Part shown: positions 50,415 to 57,925 of the stretch, in pieces
Position numbering within the stretch: the first letter of the stretch is position 1
Layout: every line of letters begins with the position of its first letter
Assembly: GCA_041567315.1 (NCBI GenBank)
Contig: JBFGCA010000010.1
Location: 1 to 64,000 of the forward strand
Direction: 5' to 3'
Length of the DNA stretch: 64,000 bases
Source of the DNA: JBFGCA01 sp041567315
Lineage (GTDB): Bacteria > Acidobacteriota > Thermoanaerobaculia > Multivoradales > JAHEKO01
Position numbers and translations under genes: made by a program
The notes under the pieces: generated by a model
Databases searched by the model: none
What the model was told of the DNA's origin: nothing
The model's input: only the letters and a program-made list of their open reading frames with translations

Positions 50415-51389
50415 ATGAGCGCCATCGAGCGGCTCGCCCCGGCGGTGGCCGCGGCCGAGCGGCGGCTGCGCGAGCACCTGCGGGTCACCGAACTGGTGCC
50501 CTCGCTCGAGCTCGGGAAGAAGAGCGGCGCCACCGTCCTCTGCAAGCTCGAAAACCTCCAGCCCACCGGCTCCTTCAAGGTGCGCGGGGCGATGAACGCG
50601 CTGCTCGAGCTGGGCGCCGAGGGGCGCGGGCGCGGCGTCGTCGCCGCCTCGACCGGCAACCACGGGGCGGCGGTGGCCTGGAGCCTGGCCCGGCTGGGGG
50701 CCCCGGGACTGGTCTACGTCTCCGAAGAGGCCTCGCCGAGCAAGGTGCGGGCGATCGAGCGCTGGGGAGTCGAGGTGCGACGGGTGCCCGGCGACCCGCT
50801 GGAGGCCGAGCTGGCCGCCCGGCGAGAGGCCGAGGAGCAGGGCCGGACCTACCTCTCGCCCTACAACGGCTGGCCGGTGGTCGCGGGGCAGGGGACGACG
50901 GCGGTCGAGCTGGCCCGCCAGGCCGAGCGCATCGACGCCGTCTACGTGGCGCTGGGCGGCGGCGGGCTGGCGGCCGGGATCGCCGGCTATCTCAAGTCCT
51001 TGCGGCCCGGGGTCGAGGTCATCGGCTGCTCGCCCGAGAACTCGCCGGTGATGATCGAGTCGGTCAAGGCCGGGCGCATCCTCGACCTGCCCTCCAGGCC
51101 GACGCTCTCCGACGGCACCGCCGGCGGCCTCGAGCCCGGGGCGATCACCTTCGACCTTTGCCGCGAGCTCATCGACGGCTACGTCACCGTCAGCGAGGCC
51201 GGGATCCGCGCCGCGCTGCTCGACTTCATGGACGAGCAGCACCTGCTGATCGAGGGCGCGGCGGCGGTGGCGATCGCCGGCTTCCTCGAGGCGGGCCGCC
51301 GGTGGGAGGGCGCCACCGTGGCGCTCGTCATCTGCGGCGGCAACCTCGGCCTCGACACCCTGCGCGCCCTGCTGTGCGAGGCGGCATGA
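50415..51389 (+). CDS. Threonine/serine dehydratase-like PLP enzyme (EutB-like)
   Basis: A 324-residue fold-type II PLP enzyme. The PLP lysine is in PTGSFKVRGAMNALL, AASTGNHGAAVAW is the phosphate/substrate loop, and ALGGGGLAAGIAGYL the glycine-rich phosphate-binding loop. The family includes threonine dehydratase, hydroxyaspartate dehydratase and EutB of hydroxyectoine degradation. It overlaps the next gene (ATGA), an ornithine-cyclodeaminase homologue, an arrangement known from eutB-eutC. Which compound is used here is not certain. The start 50415 follows a near-duplicate sequence; an ATG at 50401 leads only to a short peptide. Confidence 0.85.
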   Translation: MSAIERLAPAVAAAERRLREHLRVTELVPSLELGKKSGATVLCKLENLQPTGSFKVRGAMNALLELGAEGRGRGVVAASTGNHGAAVAWSLARLGAPGLVYVSEEASPSKVRAIERWGVEVRRVPGDPLEAELAARREAEEQGRTYLSPYNGWPVVAGQGTTAVELARQAERIDAVYVALGGGGLAAGIAGYLKSLRPGVEVIGCSPENSPVMIESVKAGRILDLPSRPTLSDGTAGGLEPGAITFDLCRELIDGYVTVSEAGIRAALLDFMDEQHLLIEGAAAVAIAGFLEAGRRWEGATVALVICGGNLGLDTLRALLCEAA

Positions 51390-52327
51390 AGGTCGTCGGG
51401 CTGTCCGAAATCCGCGCCGTCCTGGCAGAGATCGACCTCCTGCCGCTCCTCGAGGAGGGCTTCGCCGCCTACTCCGCGGGGCGCGCCAACGTGCCGCCGG
51501 TGGGCGAGCTGCTGCTCCCCGAGGGCGAGGTCCACATCAAGTACGGCGCCCTCGAGGGCGACGAGTTCTACGTCGTCAAGATCGCCTCCGGCTTCTACGG
51601 CAACCCGGCCCGCGGCCTGCCCTCGGGCAACGGCCTGATGCTGCTCTTCCGCCAGGCGACCGGCGAGCCGGTGGCGCTGCTGCTCGACGAGGCGTACTTG
51701 ACCGACGTCCGCACCGCGGCCGCCGGCGCCATCGCCGCCCGCCATCTCGCCCCGCGCCGCGTCGAGCGCGTCGGCGTCGCCGGCACCGGCGTCCAGGGCC
51801 GGCTGCAGGCGATCCACCTGAAACCGGTGACGCCCTGCCGCGATCTGCTGGTCTGGGGCCGCGGCGAAGAACAGCTCGCGGCCTACCGCGCCGCCCTCGA
51901 GCGCGAGGGCTTCCGGATCGAGACCACCCGCGACCCGGCCGAGCTGCTGCGGACCTGCAACCTCGTCGTCACCGCCACCGCGGCCCGCCAGCCGCTGCTC
52001 GCCGCCGCCGACCTCCGCCCCGGCACCCACCTCACCGCCGTCGGCTCCGACACTCCCGACAAACAGGAGCTCGAGGCCGCCATCCTCGCCCGCGCCGACC
52101 TGGTGGTCGCCGACAGCATCCCCCAGTGCCTCCTCCGCGGTGAGATCCACCACGCCCTCGCCGCCGGCCTCATCGCCGAAGACGACCTCATCGAGCTCGG
52201 CGCCGTCATCGCCGGCACCGCCCCCGGCCGCACCACCGACGACCAGATCACCGTCGCCGACCTCACCGGCGTCGCCGTCCAGGACATCAAGATCGCCGAG
52301 GCGGTCTACCGGCGGCTGGCGGGCTAG
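51386..52327 (+). CDS. Ornithine cyclodeaminase/mu-crystallin family protein (EutC-like)
   Basis: A 313-residue Rossmann-fold protein of the OCD/mu-crystallin family. VAGTGVQGRLQAIH is the dinucleotide-binding motif; LLLDEAYLTDVRTAAAGAIA is the substrate-side signature; TDDQITVADLTGVAVQDIKI ends the domain. Family members are NAD(P)-dependent ornithine cyclodeaminases, alanine dehydrogenases or imine reductases. Coupling with an EutB-like dehydratase (ATGA overlap) supports a EutC-type role, reducing or deaminating the product of its partner. Transcription probably continues from the aminotransferase. Confidence 0.88.
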   Translation: MKVVGLSEIRAVLAEIDLLPLLEEGFAAYSAGRANVPPVGELLLPEGEVHIKYGALEGDEFYVVKIASGFYGNPARGLPSGNGLMLLFRQATGEPVALLLDEAYLTDVRTAAAGAIAARHLAPRRVERVGVAGTGVQGRLQAIHLKPVTPCRDLLVWGRGEEQLAAYRAALEREGFRIETTRDPAELLRTCNLVVTATAARQPLLAAADLRPGTHLTAVGSDTPDKQELEAAILARADLVVADSIPQCLLRGEIHHALAAGLIAEDDLIELGAVIAGTAPGRTTDDQITVADLTGVAVQDIKIAEAVYRRLAG

Positions 52328-52359
52328 CCCGTACGGGCCACCAATGGCATACTGTACAC

Positions 52360-52572
52360 ATGAAACGCACAAATCTTGTGCTTCCAGAGTCGTTGCTCGA
52401 CGAAGCCCGGCGCCTCAGTGGTGAGCGGACCTACTCGCGGACGGTGACTCGCGCCCTGGAGGAGTTCGTTCGCCGGGTCAAGGCCCGGCAGATCCTCGAG
52501 CTCCGCGGCAGCGGGCTGTGGCGGGGCGACCTGGCCGCCATGCGCGACGACGAGGTCGCCGAGGGCCGGTGA
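52360..52572 (+). CDS. vapB: VapB-type antitoxin
   Basis: A 70-residue antitoxin. MKRTNLVLPESLLDEARRLS and YSRTVTRALEEFVRR are the ribbon-helix-helix DNA-binding part of the DUF2191/VapB family; the acidic C-terminal LWRGDLAAMRDDEVAE is the toxin-binding tail. It overlaps the toxin start (GTGA) and is probably autoregulated. The sequence just upstream (CATACTGTACACATG) contains a short palindrome TGTACA near the likely -10. Confidence 0.85.
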   Translation: MKRTNLVLPESLLDEARRLSGERTYSRTVTRALEEFVRRVKARQILELRGSGLWRGDLAAMRDDEVAEGR

Positions 52573-52964
52573 TCCTGGTCGACACCTCCGCCTGGATCGA
52601 GTTCTTCCGGCGGCAGCGCCCCTACGACCTGGAGACCCGGATCGGCCTCGACGAGGTCGTGACCTGTCTGCCCGTAGTCCAGGAGGTGCTCCAGGGCTTC
52701 GACGACCCGGCGGCCTACGCCACCGCACGCGACGCCATGCTCGCGCTGCCGATCGTCGAGTCCCCCCTCGGCCTCGGCGTGTTCGAAGAAGCTGTCGACC
52801 TCTTCCGCCGCGCCCGCCGCGTCGGCCTCACCGTGCGCTCCGGCGTCGACTGCCTGATCGCCGCCTGCGCGATCCGGCACGACCTGCCGGTCCTCCACCA
52901 CGACCGCGATTTCGACCATCTCGCCCGAGTCGCACCGCTCAAGGTCCAGCGGATCGCCGACTGA
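52569..52964 (+). CDS. vapC: PIN-domain toxin VapC
   Basis: A 131-residue PIN-domain endoribonuclease. The acidic metal-binding residues are D5 (VDTSAW), E39, D94 (VDCLIAA) and the D112/D114 pair in HHDRDFDHLA. VapC toxins cleave specific RNAs such as tRNA; VapB neutralises them. GTG start at 52569 overlaps the vapB stop, and upstream in-frame residues from 52518 are not conserved. Confidence 0.9.
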   Translation: MILVDTSAWIEFFRRQRPYDLETRIGLDEVVTCLPVVQEVLQGFDDPAAYATARDAMLALPIVESPLGLGVFEEAVDLFRRARRVGLTVRSGVDCLIAACAIRHDLPVLHHDRDFDHLARVAPLKVQRIAD

Positions 52965-52985
52965 GAGATGAATTCTCTCGCGCTC

Positions 52986-53002
52986 ACTGAATGGCATTCA
53001 GT
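52986..53002. promoter_or_regulatory. 17-bp perfect palindrome
   Basis: ACTGAATGGCATTCAGT has 8-bp arms around a central G. It is 21 bp after the VapC stop and 3 bp before the ParE-like fragment end, so it is more likely a protein-binding site or residual operator than a terminator. Confidence 0.45.
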
Positions 53003-53005
53003 CGG

Positions 53006-53260
53006 TCAGACGCTCAGCAGGCGCTCGAGGATGACGTCTTCCAGATCCCGGCGGCCGTCGAAGACGGCGAGGACGACGACCAGGTCTTCGTAGACGCGAC
53101 AGAGCAGTCTGTAGGGCGGGATCTGGAGCTCGCGGTAGAGCCGGATCTGGAGGGCGGCCAGCTGCGGCGGTGGGGCACCTCCTCCGTTGGCCTCTTCGCC
53201 ATCACCACCGACCGCACAGGCCAGGAGCACCGACCAGAGAACAGGAATCAGGACCTTCAT
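53006..53260 (-). pseudogene. Chimeric ORF: signal-peptide-like start fused to C-terminal half of a ParE/RelE toxin
   Basis: The last 50 residues (LYRELQIPPYRLLCRVY, VVVLAVFDGRRDLEDVI, ERLL) are the C-terminal half of a ParE/RelE toxin, with the family's PPYRxxYR and hGRRDL elements. The first 30 residues (MKVLIPVLWSVLLAC) look like a lipoprotein signal followed by a Gly-rich linker. A complete ParE needs about 45 more N-terminal residues, and no antitoxin gene is adjacent. The frame is best read as a truncated toxin joined to unrelated sequence. Confidence 0.5.
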
Positions 53261-53415
53261 CCACACCCTCCCCGACCGGCCGATCCTGGTGGACCGCCCC
53301 GACGTCACGTGCCGGTCGTCAGATCACGAGCTCCCGATCCGTCCTTCCTTGTGACGCCCATCCGAGGCTCCGGCTCGTGGCCTCGGAAAAGGGCCTCGAG
53401 ACGGCTAGCCAGAGT

Positions 53416-53449
53416 GCGTATTGACAACGTATACGCGACAAAGTTAGTC
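53416..53449 (+). promoter_or_regulatory. Promoter and operator-like repeat for brnTA
   Basis: TTGACA (53421-53426) with TTAGTC 17 bp downstream (53444-53449) forms a plausible promoter ending 4 bp before the BrnT ATG. GCGTAT and ATACGC (53416-53421 and 53431-53436) make an inverted repeat overlapping the -35, as expected of an autoregulated toxin-antitoxin operon. A short leader or a leaderless transcript is implied. Confidence 0.5.
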
Positions 53450-53453
53450 TCAC

Positions 53454-53750
53454 ATGCGTTGCCAGTACTCAAGACAAGGCATTCGCTTCGAGTGGGACTG
53501 GGCCAAGGCGGCAGCAAACCTCCGCAAGCATGGCGTCACCTTCGAAGAGGCTTGTGAGGCGTTTCTTGATCCCTTCCTACGAACCGTGCACGCCGGCAAG
53601 GGGGGCCCGGAAACCCGCGAAGCGATCCTCGGCCTGACGGTGGACTGGCGGCTCTTGAAAGTGATCTTCCTCGAGCGGGCCGGGAGCTTCCGGATCGTCT
53701 CGGCGCGGCTCGCGACCCGCCCGGAAAGACGACACTATGAAGACCTCTAG
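53454..53750 (+). CDS. brnT: BrnT-family toxin
   Basis: A 98-residue protein of the BrnT (DUF497) toxin family. FEWDWAKAAANLRKHGVTFE and EACEAFLDPF are the hallmark N-terminal part; RFEWD...RKHGV sets the RelE-like fold. The C-terminal FRIVSARLATRPERRHYEDL carries the conserved ARxATxxERxxYE pattern. BrnT inhibits translation as a ribonuclease. Toxin precedes antitoxin, the usual brnTA order, with a 14-bp overlap. Confidence 0.9.
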   Translation: MRCQYSRQGIRFEWDWAKAAANLRKHGVTFEEACEAFLDPFLRTVHAGKGGPETREAILGLTVDWRLLKVIFLERAGSFRIVSARLATRPERRHYEDL

Positions 53751-54033
53751 GCTCAAGCGGCGTCTGCGGAAGGACCGGCCGATGCGGACCATCAGCCTGC
53801 GGATGCCGGAAGACGTCATCGACGATCTCAAGCGCATCGCACCTTCACTCGGATTCTCGGGCTACCAGCCTCTCCTCCGGGCGTACGTCGGGCAGGGGCT
53901 CCGCCGTGACCTCGAGCGGCTGGAGCGGGGCGTGGCGCTGTCCGAGTTTCTCGACTCGCTCGCCCGCCACGGAGTCGACGAGGCGGTGATCGCACGGGCG
54001 ATCGCCGAGACCAAGAGCGGGGGCGTCGACTAG
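53737..54033 (+). CDS. brnA: BrnA-like (CopG/ribbon-helix-helix) antitoxin
   Basis: A 98-residue antitoxin. TISLRMPEDVIDDLKRIAP and GFSGYQPLLRAYVGQGLRRD give the ribbon-helix-helix DNA-binding domain of BrnA-like proteins. It overlaps brnT by 14 bp and binds both the toxin and the operator upstream. It ends 4 bp into the convergent protease gene's end. Confidence 0.85.
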   Translation: MKTSRLKRRLRKDRPMRTISLRMPEDVIDDLKRIAPSLGFSGYQPLLRAYVGQGLRRDLERLERGVALSEFLDSLARHGVDEAVIARAIAETKSGGVD

Positions 54034-55064
54034 AGCGCCAGCGACACCCCCAGCTTCGAGAGCACGGTCTCGATGCGGTTGGCGAAGGTGATGTCGACGC
54101 CGTTCTCGTCGGCGCCGCCGGCGAAGAGGAGGGCGACGGCGCGGCCGGTGGTGTCGACGATCAGCGAGCCGGAGTCGCCGTTGGTGCTGAACAGGCTGCC
54201 GTTGGTGCCGATGACCTCGATCTGGTCGCTGAACGAGGCGATCTTGGGGTCGTCGTCGGTGCCCATGTTGACCCGCAGGCGATCCACGTCGACCGAGGTG
54301 ATGGTCCCCTCGGTGACGCCGGTGGTACGGCCCGCCTTCTTGACGGTGCGGTCGAGATCGTCGACCGTGATCTCGCGGACCCCCTTGACCACCCCGGGGA
54401 GCGCCTCGGTCCAGCCCAGCCAGAACTCGAGGTCGGGAAAGATCTCGGCCACCGCGCAGTCGACCAGGTTGCTGCGCTGGAACGAGATCGGCACGTAGCG
54501 GTCGAGCACGCCGATCAGGGTCTGCTGGCTCGCCGCCCGGTCGAGCGTCCCCGGCTGGGTGACCGGATCGCCCGGCTGCGACTGATTGACGTCGGCCAGG
54601 ACGTGGTTGTTGCTCAGCACGTAGTAGGCGTCCTTGTCCTCGACGATGAAGCCCAGGGTCCCGGCGTGCCGGATGCCGGGGATGACCACCCCCACCGAGA
54701 GACCCGCTTCGAGCGGGCGCTGGCGGCGGCGAAAGAAGGAGATGGGCGGCTGGCGCTTGTCGACCTTGGGCACCAGCCGGACGTCGCACTCGCCCCGCGT
54801 CTTCTGCTTGATCTCGTCGGCCATTTTCTTGGCGCCGCGCTTGACCTGGATGCGGGCGGAGAGCCGGTAGTCGCCCTTGCGCTTGCCCTTGGTGACGCCG
54901 AGGGCGACCTCGGTGCTCTTCGGCCGGCGCACGTGGGCGCCGTGGGCGCGCGCCGAGAGGGTCTTGCTCAGGCGCCGGACGCCGACCGCCCGCGCGAAGG
55001 CGGTGGGCAGGGCGGGACCAGAGCTGAGTTCTTCCTTGAGGCTGCGGACGGACGAGAGCTTCAT
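54030..55064 (-). CDS. Trypsin-fold serine protease (chymotrypsin/Nal1-like)
   Basis: A 344-residue trypsin-like protease. The triad is H154 (LSNNHVLAD), D202 (VDCAVAE) and S298 (TNGDSGSLIVD), so activity is likely. The N-terminal 110 residues contain a separate small segment (TEVALGVTKGKRKGDYRLSA, RIQVKRGAKKMADEI) that precedes the catalytic domain. No signal peptide is visible, so it may be cytoplasmic or exported by another route. AGGAGGA precedes the ATG at 55064. It is divergent from a 102-residue protein whose fold and pattern resemble this N-terminal segment, and it converges on brnA (4-bp overlap). Confidence 0.85.
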   Translation of the reverse strand: MKLSSVRSLKEELSSGPALPTAFARAVGVRRLSKTLSARAHGAHVRRPKSTEVALGVTKGKRKGDYRLSARIQVKRGAKKMADEIKQKTRGECDVRLVPKVDKRQPPISFFRRRQRPLEAGLSVGVVIPGIRHAGTLGFIVEDKDAYYVLSNNHVLADVNQSQPGDPVTQPGTLDRAASQQTLIGVLDRYVPISFQRSNLVDCAVAEIFPDLEFWLGWTEALPGVVKGVREITVDDLDRTVKKAGRTTGVTEGTITSVDVDRLRVNMGTDDDPKIASFSDQIEVIGTNGSLFSTNGDSGSLIVDTTGRAVALLFAGGADENGVDITFANRIETVLSKLGVSLAL

Positions 55065-55129
55065 CGGTTGTCCTCCTGTGGGTCGGTGGCTACGGCAGGT
55101 GGCGGCGCCGGCCGGGTTATGATGGCTCG

Positions 55130-55438
55130 ATGGCGAGACGACGAGAGGTGGAGCGCGCCAAGAAGCGATTCCTGGCCGAGACCGAAGATCGCGACTGGGT
55201 GCAGGGCGTCGGCATCGGACGCGTGGAGAAGAAGCTCGGTCTGGTCGTCAACGTCCGCCCGGGCGCCGAGTCGGCCGCCAGCCGGGTGCTCGAGCAGCTC
55301 GAGATCGACGTCCCAGTCTCGCTGCGCAGCATCGAGGAGATCCGCGCCCGGGCGCCGAAGGGACGGTCCGCGGACGCGAAGTCCATGGACGCCCTGCGGA
55401 AGGCTGCGCTGTCGCGACTCGACCGGTCTCATGGCTAA
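55130..55438 (+). CDS. Small basic protein resembling the N-terminal segment of the adjacent protease
   Basis: A 102-residue soluble protein divergent from the protease with a 65-bp gap. WVQGVGIGRVEKKLGLVVNV, RPGAESAASRVLEQLEIDVP and VSLRSIEEIRARAPKG follow the same order (GVGxG, strand, basic/helical segment, DVxxR) as residues 52-103 of the protease. It may be a stand-alone version of that domain. Such free domains could act as an inhibitor, chaperone or cofactor. No family is firmly recognised. Start ATG at 55130. Confidence 0.6.
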   Translation: MARRREVERAKKRFLAETEDRDWVQGVGIGRVEKKLGLVVNVRPGAESAASRVLEQLEIDVPVSLRSIEEIRARAPKGRSADAKSMDALRKAALSRLDRSHG

Positions 55439-55603
55439 ATAGACGACCGCGCTCCGGGCGTCTGCGCCCGCAGCGGTGGTGATCTGCTTGGCGGCTTGCT
55501 GACGGCACCGTAGCACAGAGCGGCGAAGGGCCCCGCCCGGCTCGCCGGCGGCCGGGCCGGCGCGGGTCGAGCGGAGCCCCGTGGTGAGAAGACCCAGCAG
55601 CGG

Positions 55604-56308
55604 CTAGTCGATCTCGAACTCGCTCTCGTTGAGGGTCTGGTTGCCGCTGGCCTCGATGGCCAGGACCTCCCACTTGCACTCGGCGGCGCCGTCCTGGTCG
55701 AGGACCTCGGGCGGCACGGTGACGCTGGTGACGTCGGGGCCGACCTTGGCGGCGAAGTCGACGAAGCCGGGCTCCTCGCAGCCGACGATGACCTCGTAGC
55801 CGACGATCTGGCTGCCCGGCGGGTCGGGGGACGCCTGCCAGGAGAAGACGGCGTCGTCGGGGTCCACCTCTTCACCTTCGATGGGGAACACCAGGACCGG
55901 GCCCTCGGGCAGCCGGTGGGTCAACCGCGCCCGCCCCCGCAGGGGCAGACCGTCGGTGGTGGTGCCCCGGAACCGGTAGACGCCGGCCGGGAACAGCGCC
56001 AGCAGCTCGTCGAGGGTCTGGACGTCGAACGACGGCTCGGCGCTCTCGAAGAAGAACTCGGTGATGCCCTGCAGCCCGATGCTGTTCTCGGCCAGGACGC
56101 TGAACTCGACGCCGTTGGGGCTGATCATCCGCATCGTGTCCCAGCCCTCGCCGTCCAGGAAGACGTGGATGCCGGCGTCGCCGTCGGTCTCGTTGATCTC
56201 GATGTAGATCGCCGTGTCCGCCAGCCGCACGGCGTGCGCCGGCGCCGCCGCGGTGACGATCAGCGCGACCACTCCCGCCACCAGGAACCCGACCTTTACC
56301 TGTCTCAT
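55604..56308 (-). CDS. Secreted protein with fibronectin/Ig-like C-terminal region
   Basis: A 234-residue exported protein. The signal peptide (MRQVKVGFLVAGVVALIVTA) precedes a domain starting IYIEINETDGDAGIHVFLDG. The second half has AVFSWQASPDPPGSQIVGYE and KWEVLAIEASGNQT, the pattern of a fibronectin type III-like sheet. It may contribute to cell-surface binding. No catalytic motif. GGGAGG precedes the ATG at 56308. Confidence 0.7.
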   Translation of the reverse strand: MRQVKVGFLVAGVVALIVTAAAPAHAVRLADTAIYIEINETDGDAGIHVFLDGEGWDTMRMISPNGVEFSVLAENSIGLQGITEFFFESAEPSFDVQTLDELLALFPAGVYRFRGTTTDGLPLRGRARLTHRLPEGPVLVFPIEGEEVDPDDAVFSWQASPDPPGSQIVGYEVIVGCEEPGFVDFAAKVGPDVTSVTVPPEVLDQDGAAECKWEVLAIEASGNQTLNESEFEID

Positions 56309-56574
56309 GAAGAACCTCCCTCAGGTCTCCGCGGGGTCTTGCTTCGGTGGAGAGCGGTTCCCGCGGCGGCCGCTCCTGCCGACGTTCGATGCCGGCGGCG
56401 GCGGTCTCCTTCGCGACGTTTTCGACCGTGCAGGCGAAGTCCGAGCCGGATCTTCAACTCCCGTCGGACGCGGCGAAGGATTTGCCTCCTCGTCGGCATC
56501 CGAGTAGGGAGAAAGCGCCTCCCGGGGCGGCCGACTCGTCCCTCTCGTAACGGAGTCGAGCTCGTGAGGATCAG

Positions 56575-57249
56575 GTGAGGAAGGTCAAGAAAATCCGCTC
56601 AACTCGTTGCGCTGTCCTGCTCGTGGTGCCTTTGCTGACGGCGACCCTGGCAGCGCCGCCCAGCGCGACGGCGCAGGAAGCTAGGTGGACCCTGCGCGCG
56701 GCCGCCGCCCGGGTCGCGCCCTCGGGCGGCGAGCTGGCCGCCGAGCTGCCAGGGGGCGAAAGGTTCCGGTTCAGCGCCGAGGATGGAATAGGGCTCGCCG
56801 TGGAGCTCGAGTACCGGTTGAGGCCGCGGCTCGGCCTCGAGATCGCCGCCCTCACCGCGGACCTCGACGCCGAGTTCTCGATCGCGCCGGGTGGGGCGAC
56901 GCTGACCGACACCGAGCAGGCGATCTTCGAGCTGTACAGCGCCGGGGTCAACTACCACTTGACCCCGGGCCGGCACCTCGACCTCCACGTCGGCGCCTTC
57001 GCGGCGATCACCTACTTCGACGACGTGATCTTCCTGACCGAGGCGGGACGCTCGGACAAGCTGGTCTTCGACGACGACGTCGGCTTCGGCCTCAAGCTGG
57101 GCCTCGACCGGCCCTTGGGCGCCGCCGGCCGCTGGCAGGTCTCGGCCGGCCTCCGCTACCTGAGCGCCATCCTCGAAGGCGAGGCCGCCGGCCAGGACGC
57201 CGACCTCGACCCGCTGATTCTCACGGTCGGCATCGGCTACCGCCTCTAG
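56575..57249 (+). CDS. OmpW-type outer-membrane beta-barrel
   Basis: A 224-residue exported protein with a signal peptide (CAVLLVVPLLTATLAAPPSA). Alternating hydrophobic strands (WTLRAAAARVAPSGG, GIGLAVELEYRLRPRLGLEI, VNYHLTPGRHLDLHVGAFAA, VGFGLKLGLDRPL, WQVSAGLRYLSAIL) end in LILTVGIGYRL, giving an eight-stranded OmpW-like barrel with a C-terminal aromatic/hydrophobic residue. OmpW proteins form narrow hydrophobic channels. The GTG start at 56575 is supported by signal peptide position only. Confidence 0.82.
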   Translation: MRKVKKIRSTRCAVLLVVPLLTATLAAPPSATAQEARWTLRAAAARVAPSGGELAAELPGGERFRFSAEDGIGLAVELEYRLRPRLGLEIAALTADLDAEFSIAPGGATLTDTEQAIFELYSAGVNYHLTPGRHLDLHVGAFAAITYFDDVIFLTEAGRSDKLVFDDDVGFGLKLGLDRPLGAAGRWQVSAGLRYLSAILEGEAAGQDADLDPLILTVGIGYRL

Positions 57250-57278
57250 CGCCCCGCCGACGCCCTCGTCGAGTAGCC

Positions 57279-57313
57279 AACATATCGATGTTGATGTTTG
57301 CTAGTGGTATTAT
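57279..57313 (+). promoter_or_regulatory. Operator-like repeat and -10 element for mazEF
   Basis: AACAT and ATGTT (57279-57283 and 57288-57292) form an inverted repeat with a 4-bp spacer. TATTAT at 57308-57313 is a good -10 six bases before the GTG at 57320, suggesting a very short leader. No strong -35 is seen. Confidence 0.4.
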
Positions 57314-57319
57314 CCAACA

Positions 57320-57562
57320 GTGCCTACGCGACCGATCCAGATCTCGATGGAGGAGACGCTGCTGGAGCGGATCGACGCCGACGACGAAGTGATCCGTCAC
57401 GGCCGGTCGGCCTTTCTGCGCGCCGCCGCGCGCTTCTATCTGGCGGCCAAGCAGCGGCGCGAGACCGACCGCCGCATCGGCGACGCCTACCGCGATCAGG
57501 CCGACGACATGGTCGACGAGATCGTCGAGTTCATGGACCTGCAGGAATGGCCCGGGAGCTGA
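57320..57562 (+). CDS. mazE: MazE-like antitoxin (ribbon-helix-helix)
   Basis: An 80-residue protein with an N-terminal ribbon-helix-helix domain (TRPIQISMEETLLERIDAD, SAFLRAAARFYLAAK) and a hydrophilic, acidic tail (DDMVDEIVEFMDLQE). It is of the kind paired with MazF toxins rather than the SpoVT/AbrB MazE of E. coli; the pairing is inferred from the adjacent toxin. GTG start at 57320; it overlaps the toxin gene by 16 bp. Confidence 0.82.
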   Translation: MPTRPIQISMEETLLERIDADDEVIRHGRSAFLRAAARFYLAAKQRRETDRRIGDAYRDQADDMVDEIVEFMDLQEWPGS

Positions 57563-57873
57563 GCCGCGGCGACATCTGGCTGCTGGCGCTCGCTCGACCG
57601 GACAAGCGACGGCCCGTCCTGGTCCTCAGCCGGCCCTCGCTGATCGACGCCCTCCACACGGTCACCGTGGCGGCGGTCACTTCGACTCTTCGCGGCTCGC
57701 CCACCGAGGTCGAGCTCGGCCCGGAGGAGGGCCTGAAACGCACCTCCTGCGCCAACCTCTGCAACCTCTTCACGGTGCCGCAGTCGCGGCTGCGGAGGTT
57801 CGTCGGCAGCGTCGGCCGACAGAAGATGCTCGACGTCTGCCGCGCCTTGGCGATCGCCACCGATTGCGACTAG
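57547..57873 (+). CDS. mazF: MazF/PemK-family endoribonuclease toxin
   Basis: A 108-residue toxin. The start ELSRGDIWLLALARPDKRRP followed by VLVLSRPSL and AAVTSTLRG is the MazF/PemK fold; LKRTSCANLCNLFTVPQSRL carries the conserved turn. MazF cleaves single-stranded RNA at short motifs. The ATG at 57547 starts the conserved region. A perfect 22-bp palindrome follows the stop. Confidence 0.9.
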   Translation: MARELSRGDIWLLALARPDKRRPVLVLSRPSLIDALHTVTVAAVTSTLRGSPTEVELGPEEGLKRTSCANLCNLFTVPQSRLRRFVGSVGRQKMLDVCRALAIATDCD

Positions 57874-57878
57874 CCGGC

Positions 57879-57900
57879 CGGCGGCGAACGTTCGCCGCCG
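57879..57900. terminator. Perfect palindrome between convergent genes
   Basis: CGGCGGCGAAC is followed immediately by its exact complement, giving a 22-bp palindrome between the MazF stop (57873) and the TM2 gene stop (57926). It is probably a bidirectional terminator, although there is no U-run and no loop base. Confidence 0.55.
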
Positions 57901-57925
57901 CGCGCAGAAAGCCCCTGGCGATTCG

